64,000 bases of DNA. Origin: Hymenobacter edaphi (GTDB lineage Bacteria > Bacteroidota > Bacteroidia > Cytophagales > Hymenobacteraceae). Location: the NCBI RefSeq assembly GCF_003258365.1, contig NZ_QHKM01000002.1, forward strand, positions 620,001 through 684,000, in the 5' to 3' direction. A model generated the notes under the pieces. The model did no database searches, was not told the DNA's origin, and was given only the letters and a program-made list of their open reading frames with translations. The position numbers and the translations under genes are program-made. Positions 9,634 through 17,428 of the stretch are shown piece by piece. Position 1 is the first letter of the stretch; every line of letters begins with the position of its first letter.

Positions 9634-11082
9634 TTAGGGAGCTACTACGGAGGCCCCCACGGTTTCGGTCAGGTGCTTGGCAAAGGCCAGCATGTCGGCT
9701 TCGCGGAACGCGCCGCTGAGCACCTGCAAGCCGATGGGCAAGCCCTGGCCGTCGTGGCCGACGGGCACCGAAATGGCCGGTACGCCCGCCAACGAGGCCT
9801 GAACGGTAAAGATATCAGCAAGATACATGGCCAGCGGATCTTTCATGTTCTCGCCGATGCGGAATGCCGTAGTCGGCGCCGTAGGCAGGATCAGGAAGTC
9901 GTACTGGCGCAGCAGCTCGTCGGTCTGCTCCTTGATGAGGCGCCGCACGCGCTGGGCCTTGGTGTAGTAGGCGTCGTAGTAGTCGGCCGACAGCACGAAA
10001 GTGCCTAGGATAATGCGCCGCTGCACCTCCGGCCCGAAGCCCTGGCTGCGCGACTTTTTGTAGAGCGACTCCAGATCCGTCGCGTCGGGGGCGCGGTAGC
10101 CGTACTTCACCCCATCGTAGCGGCCCAGGTTGGAGCTGGCCTCCGCCGTGGTCAGGATGTAGTAGCTGGGCACGATGAAATCGAGGTAGGGAAACTCCAC
10201 CGCGTCGACCACGTGGCCCTGCCCGCGCAGCAGCTCAATGGTCGATTCCAGGGCCTGCTTGATGTCGGGCGCGAGGCCGGGGTGCTCCACCGTGTCGCGG
10301 ATGTAGCCCACGCGGTAGTGCGCCTTGGGCTCCAGCAGCTGCGAGTAGGCGGGCACCGGCTCCTGGCTCACCGTCGAGTCAAACTCGTCGGGGCCGGCCA
10401 TAACTTCCAGCAGCAGCGCGGCATCTTCCACCGAGCGGGTAATCGGCCCCACCTGGTCGAACGACGAAGCGTAAGCAATCAGTCCGTAGCGCGACACCCG
10501 CGAGTAAGTCGGCTTCAGCCCGACAACGCCGCAGAAGGCCGCCGGCTGGCGCACCGAGCCGCCCGTATCGGAACCAATCGAAGCCAGGCACATATCGGCT
10601 TGCACGGCCACCGCCGAGCCGCCCGAGGAACCACCGGGCACGCGGTCCGGGTCGATTTCGTTGCGGGCCGGGCCGAAATAGGACGTCTCGTTCGAGGCGC
10701 CCATGGCAAACTCGTCGCAGTTCTGCCGCCCGATCAGGATGGCGTCCTCGTCGAGCAGGCGCTGCACGGCCGTACCGGTAAACAGCGACTTGAACCCGTC
10801 GAGAATGTGCGAGCTGGACTGCAGCGCGTGGTCCTTGTAGGCCAGCACGTCCTTCAACCCGATGACCATACCGGCCAGCTTGCCAGCCGTGCCCGCCGCC
10901 AGTTTCGCGTCGACGGCCTCGGCCTGCTGCCGGGCCTCGTCGGGCCACACCTCCAGGAAGGCGTTGAGCTGGCCGTTCTTTTTCTCGATGTTATCCAGGT
11001 AATACTCAACGAGCTGACGGCAGGTAAGGGTACCGGCGGTCAGCTCGTGGCGAACTTCCGTGAGGGAGTTGAAGCGTTTCAT
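9634..11082 (-). CDS. gatA: Asp-tRNA(Asn)/Glu-tRNA(Gln) amidotransferase subunit A
   Basis: 482 residues, full length for GatA. It is the glutaminase/amidase subunit that releases ammonia for transamidation of mischarged tRNA in the cytoplasm. The amidase-signature catalytic triad is intact: Lys77 in GLKDVL, the cis-Ser in PGGSSGGSAVAV (about Ser152) and nucleophile Ser176 in SDTGGSVRQPAAFCG. The downstream LKPTYSRVSRYGLIAYASS stretch is typical of GatA rather than a generic amidase. gatB and gatC are not nearby, which is common in Bacteroidota. It is preceded by two tatA genes with a hairpin in the gap, and followed within 15 bp by the lytic transglycosylase. Confidence 0.95.
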   Translation of the reverse strand: MKRFNSLTEVRHELTAGTLTCRQLVEYYLDNIEKKNGQLNAFLEVWPDEARQQAEAVDAKLAAGTAGKLAGMVIGLKDVLAYKDHALQSSSHILDGFKSLFTGTAVQRLLDEDAILIGRQNCDEFAMGASNETSYFGPARNEIDPDRVPGGSSGGSAVAVQADMCLASIGSDTGGSVRQPAAFCGVVGLKPTYSRVSRYGLIAYASSFDQVGPITRSVEDAALLLEVMAGPDEFDSTVSQEPVPAYSQLLEPKAHYRVGYIRDTVEHPGLAPDIKQALESTIELLRGQGHVVDAVEFPYLDFIVPSYYILTTAEASSNLGRYDGVKYGYRAPDATDLESLYKKSRSQGFGPEVQRRIILGTFVLSADYYDAYYTKAQRVRRLIKEQTDELLRQYDFLILPTAPTTAFRIGENMKDPLAMYLADIFTVQASLAGVPAISVPVGHDGQGLPIGLQVLSGAFREADMLAFAKHLTETVGASVVAP

Positions 11083-11134
11083 GCGAAGGGGCCAAACGGT
11101 CCGCGGGGGCGGCAGGATTGGGGTGAAAAGGCTA

Positions 11135-11159
11135 GGCCGCCGCGGGGTGCGCGGCGGCC
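11135..11159 (-). terminator. Hairpin between tatA and gatA, possible partial terminator
   Basis: Nine-base perfect arms GGCCGCCGC/GCGGCGGCC (11135-11143, 11151-11159) with a 7-nt loop. On the minus strand TAGCCTTTTC follows. The U-run is short, so it may only partly uncouple tatA from gatA. Confidence 0.45.
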
Positions 11160-11187
11160 GTCAAAAGCAGGTTGCGAAAGTTCGGAA

Positions 11188-11589
11188 TTAAATCGACTTC
11201 GCCGAAGTATTCGATTCGTGGGGCAGGCCGGCGGGCGTCACCGTGGGTTGCTCCGGCGCCGAAACCGGCGCCTGATAGTCAGCCGTGGGCTGATCGAGGC
11301 CGGTGGGCTGATAGGCTATCGGGGCCGGGGGCACTTGCTGGTAGGGCTGCTGCGGCGCGGCGGGCTGCTGGTAGCCGTTGTTGCTGGGCTGAAAGCCCGG
11401 CTGGCCGGCATTTTCAATCTCGCTGCGAATCTCGCGGGAGGCATCCTTGAACTCGCGGATGCCTTTGCCGAGGCCACGGGCCAGCTCTGGAATCTTGTTG
11501 GCGCCGAAAAACACCAGGATGAAGAGCACGATAACGGCCAACTCGCCGCTACCAATGCCTTCCAGGAAAAGCAGAAAAGGCGTGTGCAT
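11188..11589 (-). CDS. tatA: Twin-arginine translocase subunit TatA/E family, long form
   Basis: 133 residues. An N-terminal membrane helix (SGELAVIVLFILVFFGANKI) is followed by the signature amphipathic segment PELARGLGKGIREFKDASRE, which defines TatA/E. The C-terminal half is a Gln/Pro/Tyr-rich tail (QQPAAPQQPYQQ) with no known function. TatA oligomers form the pore for export of folded proteins across the inner membrane. It starts 12 bp after the shorter tatA paralog, so the two are probably cotranscribed. No tatC is in the window. Confidence 0.9.
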   Translation of the reverse strand: MHTPFLLFLEGIGSGELAVIVLFILVFFGANKIPELARGLGKGIREFKDASREIRSEIENAGQPGFQPSNNGYQQPAAPQQPYQQVPPAPIAYQPTGLDQPTADYQAPVSAPEQPTVTPAGLPHESNTSAKSI

Positions 11590-11601
11590 GACGGGCGAAG
11601 C

Positions 11602-11820
11602 TTAGCGGGTGGGCGGCTGCGGGTCGCGGTAGTTCGGGTTCTGGTCGCGGTATTCGGGCTTGTCTTCTTTCGACGCGTCCTTGAACTCGCGCATGCCCTG
11701 GCCCAGACCCTTAAATAGCTCCGGAATGCGCTTGGCACCAAACAGCAGAATGACGATGAAGACGATCAGCAGAATTTCGGTCGTACCAAAATTGCCGAAC
11801 AGGAAAAGCGAGTTGAGCAT
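11602..11820 (-). CDS. tatA: Twin-arginine translocase subunit TatA/E family, short form
   Basis: 72 residues, first gene of the tatA-tatA-gatA-transglycosylase run. The N-terminal helix [20 protein letters not shown] is followed by [19 protein letters not shown], the TatA/E signature. The tail is short and acidic ([16 protein letters not shown]). Compared with its neighbour it has a typical minimal TatA size. Upstream, the 240-bp region to the LytTR gene is AT-richer than average and contains a TACCTTTA -7-like element (minus strand, near 11887-11894), a plausible but imperfect promoter. Confidence 0.9.
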   Translation of the reverse strand: MLNSLFLFGNFGTTEILLIVFIVILLFGAKRIPELFKGLGQGMREFKDASKEDKPEYRDQNPNYRDPQPPTR

Positions 11821-12002
11821 GAGAGTCCGCGGTGGGTGTTAATCTACAGCAGGAGATACGGGCCCGCCCGCCGTAGGGATGGTAAAGGTACCCGATAATT
11901 TTCAAACAGAACCGGGCGGCAGAGGTTCCCGCGGGCCCCGATTCATTATTCGGCGACGATTCAGCCGCGTTGGTCGGGTTCTGCGTAGTGTTGACCGGCC
12001 CG

Positions 12003-12019
12003 AACTTATTCGATAAGTT
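12003..12019. promoter_or_regulatory. Palindromic operator-like site upstream of LytTR regulator
   Basis: Perfect inverted repeat AACTTAT-TCG-ATAAGTT about 90 bp before the regulator's ATG. Its 7-base arms with a 3-base centre fit a dimeric regulator site. Autoregulation is a guess. Confidence 0.35.
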
Positions 12020-12110
12020 TTAGCCTCCGTACTTTGGAGCACGGCTCGGTATACCGGTACCGGCGCGCATTATTTAGCTCCAATTGTTTTTTGAGACCAA
12101 CCCTGCGGCA

Positions 12111-13043
12111 ATGACTCTACGTGCGATGTACCCCCCGCCCCAGCCTGCGGCGGCAACGCCGGCCAAGGCTGAAGAAGAGCGGCTGGAACACCTGCGGGCG
12201 TATCAGATCCTGGATACGCCCACGGAGGAAGCCTTCGACGGCCTGGCGCGCCTGGGCGCCTTTATCTGCAACACCCCGATTTCCATGGTCAACCTGATCG
12301 ATGCCGAGCGGGTGTTTACCAAGGCGCAGGTGGGCGTGCCGGGCGTGCAGAACCTGCCGCGCGAGGATGTGTTCTGCCACCACGCGCTGTTCAACCGGGA
12401 CATTCTGGAAGTAGAGGACGCAACGCTGGACCCGCTGTTCAGCCACACGCCGCTGGTGGCCAACGCCCCCAACATCCGCTACTACGTGGGCGCCCCGCTG
12501 ATGTCGCCTGAGGGCTACCCGCTGGGCACCATGTGCGCCCTCGACACCAAGCCCCACCGCCTCAACGAAGCCCAGCGCGATGCGCTGCGCACCCTGGCCC
12601 GCGAAGTGGTGTCGCACCTGGAGCTGCGCCGCGCCCGCCTGCAGCTGGAGCAGGAGAAGGCCAAGCTGGAAGGCCTGCTGCGCATGGCCAACAGCGCCGC
12701 CGACTCGCTGTACTCGGCCGGGCGCAGTGAAATCTTCGTCAAGCAGGACCACAAGCTGATCCGCCTCGACACGGCCGAAATTTCCTACCTCGAAGCCCTC
12801 GGCGACTACGTCAACATTCACACGGCCGGTGAGCGGTACACGGTGTACACCACCATGAAGGACATGCTCACCCGCCTGCCCGCCCGCGACTTCGTGCGCG
12901 TGCACCGCAAGTACATCGTGCGCATCAGCAGCATCGTGGCCATTGATGGCGACTCGCTGATCGTGGACGGCGGCCGGGCTTCCTCGGTGCCCATCGGCAA
13001 TTCCTACAAGGCCGACCTGATGAGCCGGCTGAATCTGGTGTAG
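12111..13043 (+). CDS. GAF domain plus LytTR DNA-binding regulator
   Basis: 310 residues from ATG 12111 (the frame can be extended to a TTG at 12084). Residues about 20-175 form a GAF-type sensor domain of the subtype that begins RLEHLRAYQILDTPTEEAFD and contains DVFCHHALF and YYVGAPLMSPEGYPLGTMC, seen in many Bacteroidota signalling proteins. A short coiled linker (QLEQEKAKLEGLLRM) leads to a LytTR domain (about 215-305: ISYLEALGDYVNIHT, FVRVHRKYIVRISSI) that binds DNA direct repeats. There is no receiver domain, so the signal is probably a small ligand or redox/light cue sensed by GAF rather than phosphorylation. Monocistronic; targets unknown. Confidence 0.88.
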   Translation: MTLRAMYPPPQPAAATPAKAEEERLEHLRAYQILDTPTEEAFDGLARLGAFICNTPISMVNLIDAERVFTKAQVGVPGVQNLPREDVFCHHALFNRDILEVEDATLDPLFSHTPLVANAPNIRYYVGAPLMSPEGYPLGTMCALDTKPHRLNEAQRDALRTLAREVVSHLELRRARLQLEQEKAKLEGLLRMANSAADSLYSAGRSEIFVKQDHKLIRLDTAEISYLEALGDYVNIHTAGERYTVYTTMKDMLTRLPARDFVRVHRKYIVRISSIVAIDGDSLIVDGGRASSVPIGNSYKADLMSRLNLV

Positions 13044-13129
13044 TTCGCCCACCACCGGGCTGCGCTCAGATAGCAAATGGCGGCTTTGGTCGACAAAATC
13101 CCGGATTTGGACGAAAACCGTACGACCAA

Positions 13130-13276
13130 AAACCAATTGACTTCGTATCTTTCGCTTGTTATCGGGGGATTAATCCATTGGCGCCCGGGCTTAGGCCCTG
13201 CCAAGGAGGGATTAACTGATAGCTAAGTTTGTTTTCATAGCTCAGAAAGGCACCGTACGCTGTACGGTGTTTTTTT
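13130..13276 (+). ncRNA. Candidate small structured RNA ending in a strong terminator
   Basis: Between the LytTR gene end (13043) and the EnvC-like gene (13320) there is no ORF. The sequence has paired segments (TTGGC near 13170 with GCCAA near 13200, enclosing GGGC-TTAG-GCCC) and two GGGATTAA direct repeats, and ends in a textbook terminator. A TATCTTTC at 13147 is one base from the -7 consensus but lacks a TTG at the right distance. It could equally be the 3' UTR of the LytTR gene. Confidence 0.3.
13251..13276 (+). terminator. Rho-independent terminator
   Basis: Arms CACCGTAC/GTACGGTG (13251-13258, 13262-13269) with loop GCT, followed by TTTTTTTA. Terminates the LytTR transcript or a small RNA. 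Confidence 0.9.
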
Positions 13277-13319
13277 ATTTCCGAGCAGACCGAAATTGGC
13301 AGTTCCCGTGTAGCAACAG

Positions 13320-14777
13320 CTATTTGCGGCCCAGCCACTGCTCCGGGTTGAGGTTGGTGCTGTTGCGCCACACCTGAAACTGCAGCTCCGTGGTGCCCTC
13401 CGGGTTGGTATACACCGTGCCGATGGGCTGGCGCATCTTCACCGTCTGTCCCTCGCTCACGCTCACGGTGCGCAGCTTGGCGTACACCGTGAAATACTCG
13501 CCGTGCTGCACCATCACCACGTTGTTCATGCCGGCAATGTTGGCCACGGTGAGCACCTTGCCGTCGAAAATGGCGCGGGCCGGCTCCCCGGCCGTAGTCT
13601 GAATGTCGACGCCGCGGTTGTCCACCGTCACGTGCTTGAGCACGGGGTGGGGATGGCGGCCGAAGCGCTGGCTGACGAAGCCCCGGGCTACCGGCCACAG
13701 CAGCCGCCCGCGGTTTTCGGCGAAGGACGACGACAGCTCCGCCGTTTCGGGCGTCAGCGCCACCCGGTCGACGTGGGTGCTGGCTTCTTCGGCCGCTACG
13801 GCTACTTCCGCTGCTTCGGCCGTTTCGGTGGCTTCGCGTTTGGCAGTGGCCTGTTCGGCGGCCGTGGCGTTGTTGCGCTCGGCGCGCTCAGCCCGTTCGG
13901 CGGCGGCTTTGGCAGCGGCTTTGGCGGCGGCAGCTTTGGCAGCGGCTTTGGCGGCGGCCACCCGGGCGGCGCGGGCAATTTCCTCGCGCACGCGCTGGGC
14001 AATCAGGTTGTCGAGCTGACGCACGGCCTGCTGGCGTTCGGCCAGCTCCTTCTGCAATTGCTGCTCCTGCTGGCTGAGCTGCTGCACCACCTGGTCCTGC
14101 TGGGTGCGCATGGTCACCAGGTTGCGGCTCTCGCTGACCTGGGTGGTGAGCAGGCTGCTTTTCTCCTGCTTCTGCTCCGTGAGCGTGCTAAGCTGCTGGT
14201 GCAGCTGCTCCTGGGTACGCAAAATGCTGCTGACCTGCTGACGGCGCACTTCGGAGTACTGCCGCACGTAGCGCAGGCGCAGCATAAACTCGTTGAACGA
14301 CTCGGCCGCGAAAAGGAACATCACCCGGTTGTAGGCGTTGGTCGACTTCGAGGCGGCGTAAATCAGGCGGGCGTACTCGGCCTTCAGGCGCGCCAGCTCG
14401 GCCTGGGTGAGCTGCACGTCGGTGGCGGTTTTCTTAACGCCGGTTTCGATGTAGCGCAGCTGCGAGGAGGTCGACTTGATGACCTGCTGCTGCACCGTAA
14501 TCTTTTCCTTCAGGGCGTTGAGCTGGCCCAGGGAGCTTTGCTTTTTCTGCTGGGTCTGCTCCAGGATTTTGCTGGCTTCCTTGATGCGGCGCAGGTTGTT
14601 GCGCCGCTCCCGCTCCAGCTGAGCTTTGGTTTTGGGCGTTTCCTTGGCCGGCTTGGCGCTGCTGCGCCGCCGCTGCTGGGCGGGCGCAGAGGTCAGGGCC
14701 AGCAACAGCGCGGCTGCCAGCAGCCAAGTCGGCCAGGAAGGGGGTGTGGTGAATCTACTTGCGTTTGTTACGCCCAT
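13320..14777 (-). CDS. EnvC-like murein hydrolase activator with degenerate LytM/M23 domain
   Basis: 485 residues. An N-terminal hydrophobic signal (WLLAAALLLALTSAPAQQ) is followed by a long coiled coil (about 45-300: RNNLRRIKEASKILEQTQQKK, many Gln/Glu/Leu), an Ala/Lys/Glu-rich hinge (repeated AAKAAAKAAA) and a C-terminal M23/LytM fold (about 360-485). The zinc ligands look lost: the usual HxGxD is NRGVD and the usual HxH is YAKL, as in E. coli EnvC, which activates amidases rather than cutting peptidoglycan. It starts 23 bp inside the DUF4292 gene, implying translational coupling. The neighbourhood (TPR, DUF4292, dut, flippase) is conserved in Bacteroidota. A periplasmic cell-division role is inferred. 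Confidence 0.88.
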   Translation of the reverse strand: MGVTNASRFTTPPSWPTWLLAAALLLALTSAPAQQRRRSSAKPAKETPKTKAQLERERRNNLRRIKEASKILEQTQQKKQSSLGQLNALKEKITVQQQVIKSTSSQLRYIETGVKKTATDVQLTQAELARLKAEYARLIYAASKSTNAYNRVMFLFAAESFNEFMLRLRYVRQYSEVRRQQVSSILRTQEQLHQQLSTLTEQKQEKSSLLTTQVSESRNLVTMRTQQDQVVQQLSQQEQQLQKELAERQQAVRQLDNLIAQRVREEIARAARVAAAKAAAKAAAAKAAAKAAAERAERAERNNATAAEQATAKREATETAEAAEVAVAAEEASTHVDRVALTPETAELSSSFAENRGRLLWPVARGFVSQRFGRHPHPVLKHVTVDNRGVDIQTTAGEPARAIFDGKVLTVANIAGMNNVVMVQHGEYFTVYAKLRTVSVSEGQTVKMRQPIGTVYTNPEGTTELQFQVWRNSTNLNPEQWLGRK

Positions 14778-15525
14778 ACTCGGCCGGCACGGAGAAGGGG
14801 AACGAGAGCTGTTCCTTGTCCAAATCTACGTTGCGGTAATTGATAGTCACCGTAGCGGGCTGCCGGCCCGGCTGCTGCGCCTGCACCAGGATGCCGTGGG
14901 CAAACTGCTGCTCGCCCGGCTGAATGGGCTGAAAGTCGGCGTAAGTCACCGTCAGCGTGCTTTGCGACGCGGGGTCCGATACGTTGAGCTTCTGCAGGCG
15001 GGCCCGGCTCAATTCGATGAGCTGCTCTACCAGAATGCCCGTCTGCCGGTACTGCACGCGCTGCATGGGGCCGTCGGCCGTCACCGTCAGGGCCGTATCG
15101 GCCATGGCCGGCACGTAGTCGCCGATGAGCATGGATTGCAGCTGCACGAAGGAAACCGGCACGTTGAACTGCCGCCGTAGGTAGTCGAAGTTGCCGGCGT
15201 AGTAGGTTTTTTCCAGCATGTTGACCACCTGCACCGAATCGGGCGTGATGCGGGCGCGCACCCCCAGCCCCAGCACCGAAGCCTGCAGCCAGATGATGCT
15301 GTCCTTGCGCATGCGCACGTTCAGGTTGACCGAGTACTTCTCCCCGTTGGCGTCGATCTGGGCCTTGCCTTTGGCCGCGAGGTAGCGGAAATCAAGGTTG
15401 CGGGCGCGCACTTCCGGCGCCGGCGGGCGCGTCGGTGTGGTCGTTTTCGTCGGAACAGCTCGGCGGGTACAGGCGCCCAGGCTCAGGCTGCCGATCAACA
15501 CCAGCAGCGGCCAGCGTCTATTCAT
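14755..15525 (-). CDS. DUF4292 family lipoprotein
   Basis: 256 residues from ATG 15525, which gives a signal peptide with lipobox (LLVLIGSLSLGAC); the frame extends to 15666, but upstream residues read as an out-of-frame copy of the TPR gene. The body (FRYLAAKGKAQIDANGEKYS, NLNVRMRKDSIIWLQASVLG, GVRARITPDSVQVVNMLEKTYY) matches the DUF4292 family, whose fold resembles the LolA/LolB/LppX class of lipid-handling proteins. That structural link is recalled, not shown here. It begins 8 bp before the end of the TPR gene and ends overlapping the EnvC-like gene, so the three form a tight operon. Confidence 0.82.
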   Translation of the reverse strand: MNRRWPLLVLIGSLSLGACTRRAVPTKTTTPTRPPAPEVRARNLDFRYLAAKGKAQIDANGEKYSVNLNVRMRKDSIIWLQASVLGLGVRARITPDSVQVVNMLEKTYYAGNFDYLRRQFNVPVSFVQLQSMLIGDYVPAMADTALTVTADGPMQRVQYRQTGILVEQLIELSRARLQKLNVSDPASQSTLTVTYADFQPIQPGEQQFAHGILVQAQQPGRQPATVTINYRNVDLDKEQLSFPFSVPAEYGRNKRK

Positions 15526-17335
15526 AGAGTTTTCGGTCTTTGATTTTGCGGTCGATAAGCGCGGAGGTGCCGCCGGCCTTTTTGGCCTGCTGCCAGTGCT
15601 CCACGGCCGCGGCCGCATCGCCCAATTGGTACAATACGTCGCCGTAGTGCTCCAGCACGGTGCCATCCCGAGAGGTACGTACGGCTTTTTCGAGGTATTG
15701 GCGGGCGTTGGCGTAATCTTTTAGTTGGTAGAGCACCCAGCCGTAGGTATCGAGGTAGGTGCCGTTTTCCGGAAACAGCTTGATGAGCTTGGCGGCCATG
15801 TCCCGGGCCTTGGGCAGATTCTTGCCGCGTAACGACAGGTAGTAGCTGTAATTGTTCAGCGCCTGCGCATTATTCGCGTCGAAGGTCAGGGCCGCGTCGT
15901 AGGCCGCATCCGACTTGTCGTACTCCTTCAGCTCGTTGTAGGCGTCGCCCAGTTGAGTGTCGAACTGCGCGGCCAGCTCGGGGTTGTCGGTGGCCAGCTT
16001 CTTGCCCTGCTCGAAGGCGCGCACGGCCTTGGCCGGCTGCTTGGCGAAGGTGTGGCCCACGCCGTTGTAGAACCAGAATACGGCCTGATTCGGGAACAGC
16101 TCCAAAGCCTGGTTGGTGTGCTTCAGCAGCGAGTCCGATTGGGCCAGCTCCGCGTCGATGAGCACCACCTGCTGCCAGATCTTGTAGTGCGAGTTGTCGA
16201 GGCGCAGGGCCTGCAGGTAGCTCGTGCGGGCCTTGGGCTTCTGCTCGGCCAAGAGCTGCACGTCGCCGGCCACCGAAAAGGCCTTGGCCTCGCGCGGGTG
16301 TACTTTGGTGGTAATGTCGGCCAGCTCCAGCGCGGTTTGCTGAATGGCGGGGTTGGGCAGCTGCTTGAGGTAGTCCACCAAAATGCGCACCTTCTGATCG
16401 ATGCTCAGCTCGGGGCTCTCGAAGGCCTGCTTGATCTGCTTTTCCGACTCCGTGGCGTTGCCCTGCTGCCGGTAGGCGTCGGCCAGGATCATGTGGGCCT
16501 GCGGGTTTTCGGGCTCCTTGCGCAGGGCCTGCTGCGCCACGCGGATGGCGTCGGGCAGGCGGTTGTTGGCCGCGTACATTTCGGCCTGGGCCAGCACGTA
16601 GCGCACCTCATCGGGGTTGGCCGTAATCAAGGCTTCACCTTCCTGCAGGGCCTTGTCGAGGTTGTTCTGCTTGAGGTAAATCTGCTGCTTCTTGAACGAC
16701 ACCTCGTCCATAGGGCCGAACTCCTTTTCGGCCTGCTCAAAGGCGGTCAGCGCGTCGGTGAGCTTGCCCTGGGCCAGGTACAGCTCGGCCAGGTTGAAGA
16801 GGTAGGACTTGGAATCCGGGACGTCCTGAATCAGCTTGGTATACACCTGCGCGGCCTCGGTAAACTGCTTCTGCGAAGCGTAAATCTGGGCCAGAATCAG
16901 GTAGTAGTAGGCGTTTTTGCCGTCGAGGCGCACGGCGGCCTGGGCGAAGTTGCCCGCGTCCTTGAGGTTGCCGATGAGCAGGTTGGCCTCAGCAATCTTG
17001 TAGTTGATGGCCGCGTTGTTCGGGTCGAGCTGGTAGGCCTTGAGCAGCCGCTCCAGGGCTTTGGGGTAGTCCTCCAGCAGCATGAACTTCACGCCGTCGA
17101 CGAAGTAGGCGGCACTCAGCTCCCGGTCTTTCTCGGTTATCTGGCTTTGCTGCTGAGCCTTGGCGGCTTCCAGGGCGGCCTGGCGCTGCATTTCCTTTCG
17201 CTCCTTGCGCGTCAGCTTGCGCGGCTTGTCAGCCGCGGCGGGTTTGCCGGGCGCGGCGGGCTGTTGCTGGGCACACACGGGCCCGGCCACCAGCAGGCCC
17301 AACGCGAGCAAGAGGGTAGAAGCGGAACGAATCAT
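15518..17335 (-). CDS. Secreted tetratricopeptide-repeat protein
   Basis: 605 residues from ATG 17335 (MIRSASTLLLALGLLVAGPVCAQ is a signal peptide); an upstream in-frame ATG exists at 17404 but would bury the leader. After a charged Lys/Arg/Gln segment (KPRKLTRKERKEMQRQAALEA) the whole protein is TPR repeats, for example YPKALERLLKAYQLDPNNAAINYKIAEANL, FTEAAQVYTKLIQ and the C-terminal YGDVLYQLGDAAAAVEHWQQA. TPR arrays are protein-protein scaffolds; periplasmic or outer-membrane-associated here. First gene of a tight trio with the DUF4292 lipoprotein and the EnvC-like protein, which hints at a joint envelope function. No enzymatic domain seen. Confidence 0.85.
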   Translation of the reverse strand: MIRSASTLLLALGLLVAGPVCAQQQPAAPGKPAAADKPRKLTRKERKEMQRQAALEAAKAQQQSQITEKDRELSAAYFVDGVKFMLLEDYPKALERLLKAYQLDPNNAAINYKIAEANLLIGNLKDAGNFAQAAVRLDGKNAYYYLILAQIYASQKQFTEAAQVYTKLIQDVPDSKSYLFNLAELYLAQGKLTDALTAFEQAEKEFGPMDEVSFKKQQIYLKQNNLDKALQEGEALITANPDEVRYVLAQAEMYAANNRLPDAIRVAQQALRKEPENPQAHMILADAYRQQGNATESEKQIKQAFESPELSIDQKVRILVDYLKQLPNPAIQQTALELADITTKVHPREAKAFSVAGDVQLLAEQKPKARTSYLQALRLDNSHYKIWQQVVLIDAELAQSDSLLKHTNQALELFPNQAVFWFYNGVGHTFAKQPAKAVRAFEQGKKLATDNPELAAQFDTQLGDAYNELKEYDKSDAAYDAALTFDANNAQALNNYSYYLSLRGKNLPKARDMAAKLIKLFPENGTYLDTYGWVLYQLKDYANARQYLEKAVRTSRDGTVLEHYGDVLYQLGDAAAAVEHWQQAKKAGGTSALIDRKIKDRKLYE

Positions 17336-17428
17336 ACGGACAGGACGCAGCAGCAAAGCAAAGGGTGGCATCAGGGCGCCGCATCGTGAGAAAAGATACG
17401 GCATAACCCTGAAACCACCCCTTGCGCC

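Noticed and set aside
10213-11718. 501-codon plus-strand frame opposite gatA and tatA
   Set aside because: Antisense to recognised gene families, no family pattern of its own.
13137-13160. E. coli-like -35 TTGACT with a downstream TTATCG
   Set aside because: Bacteroidota use a different promoter consensus, and the -10 match is poor.
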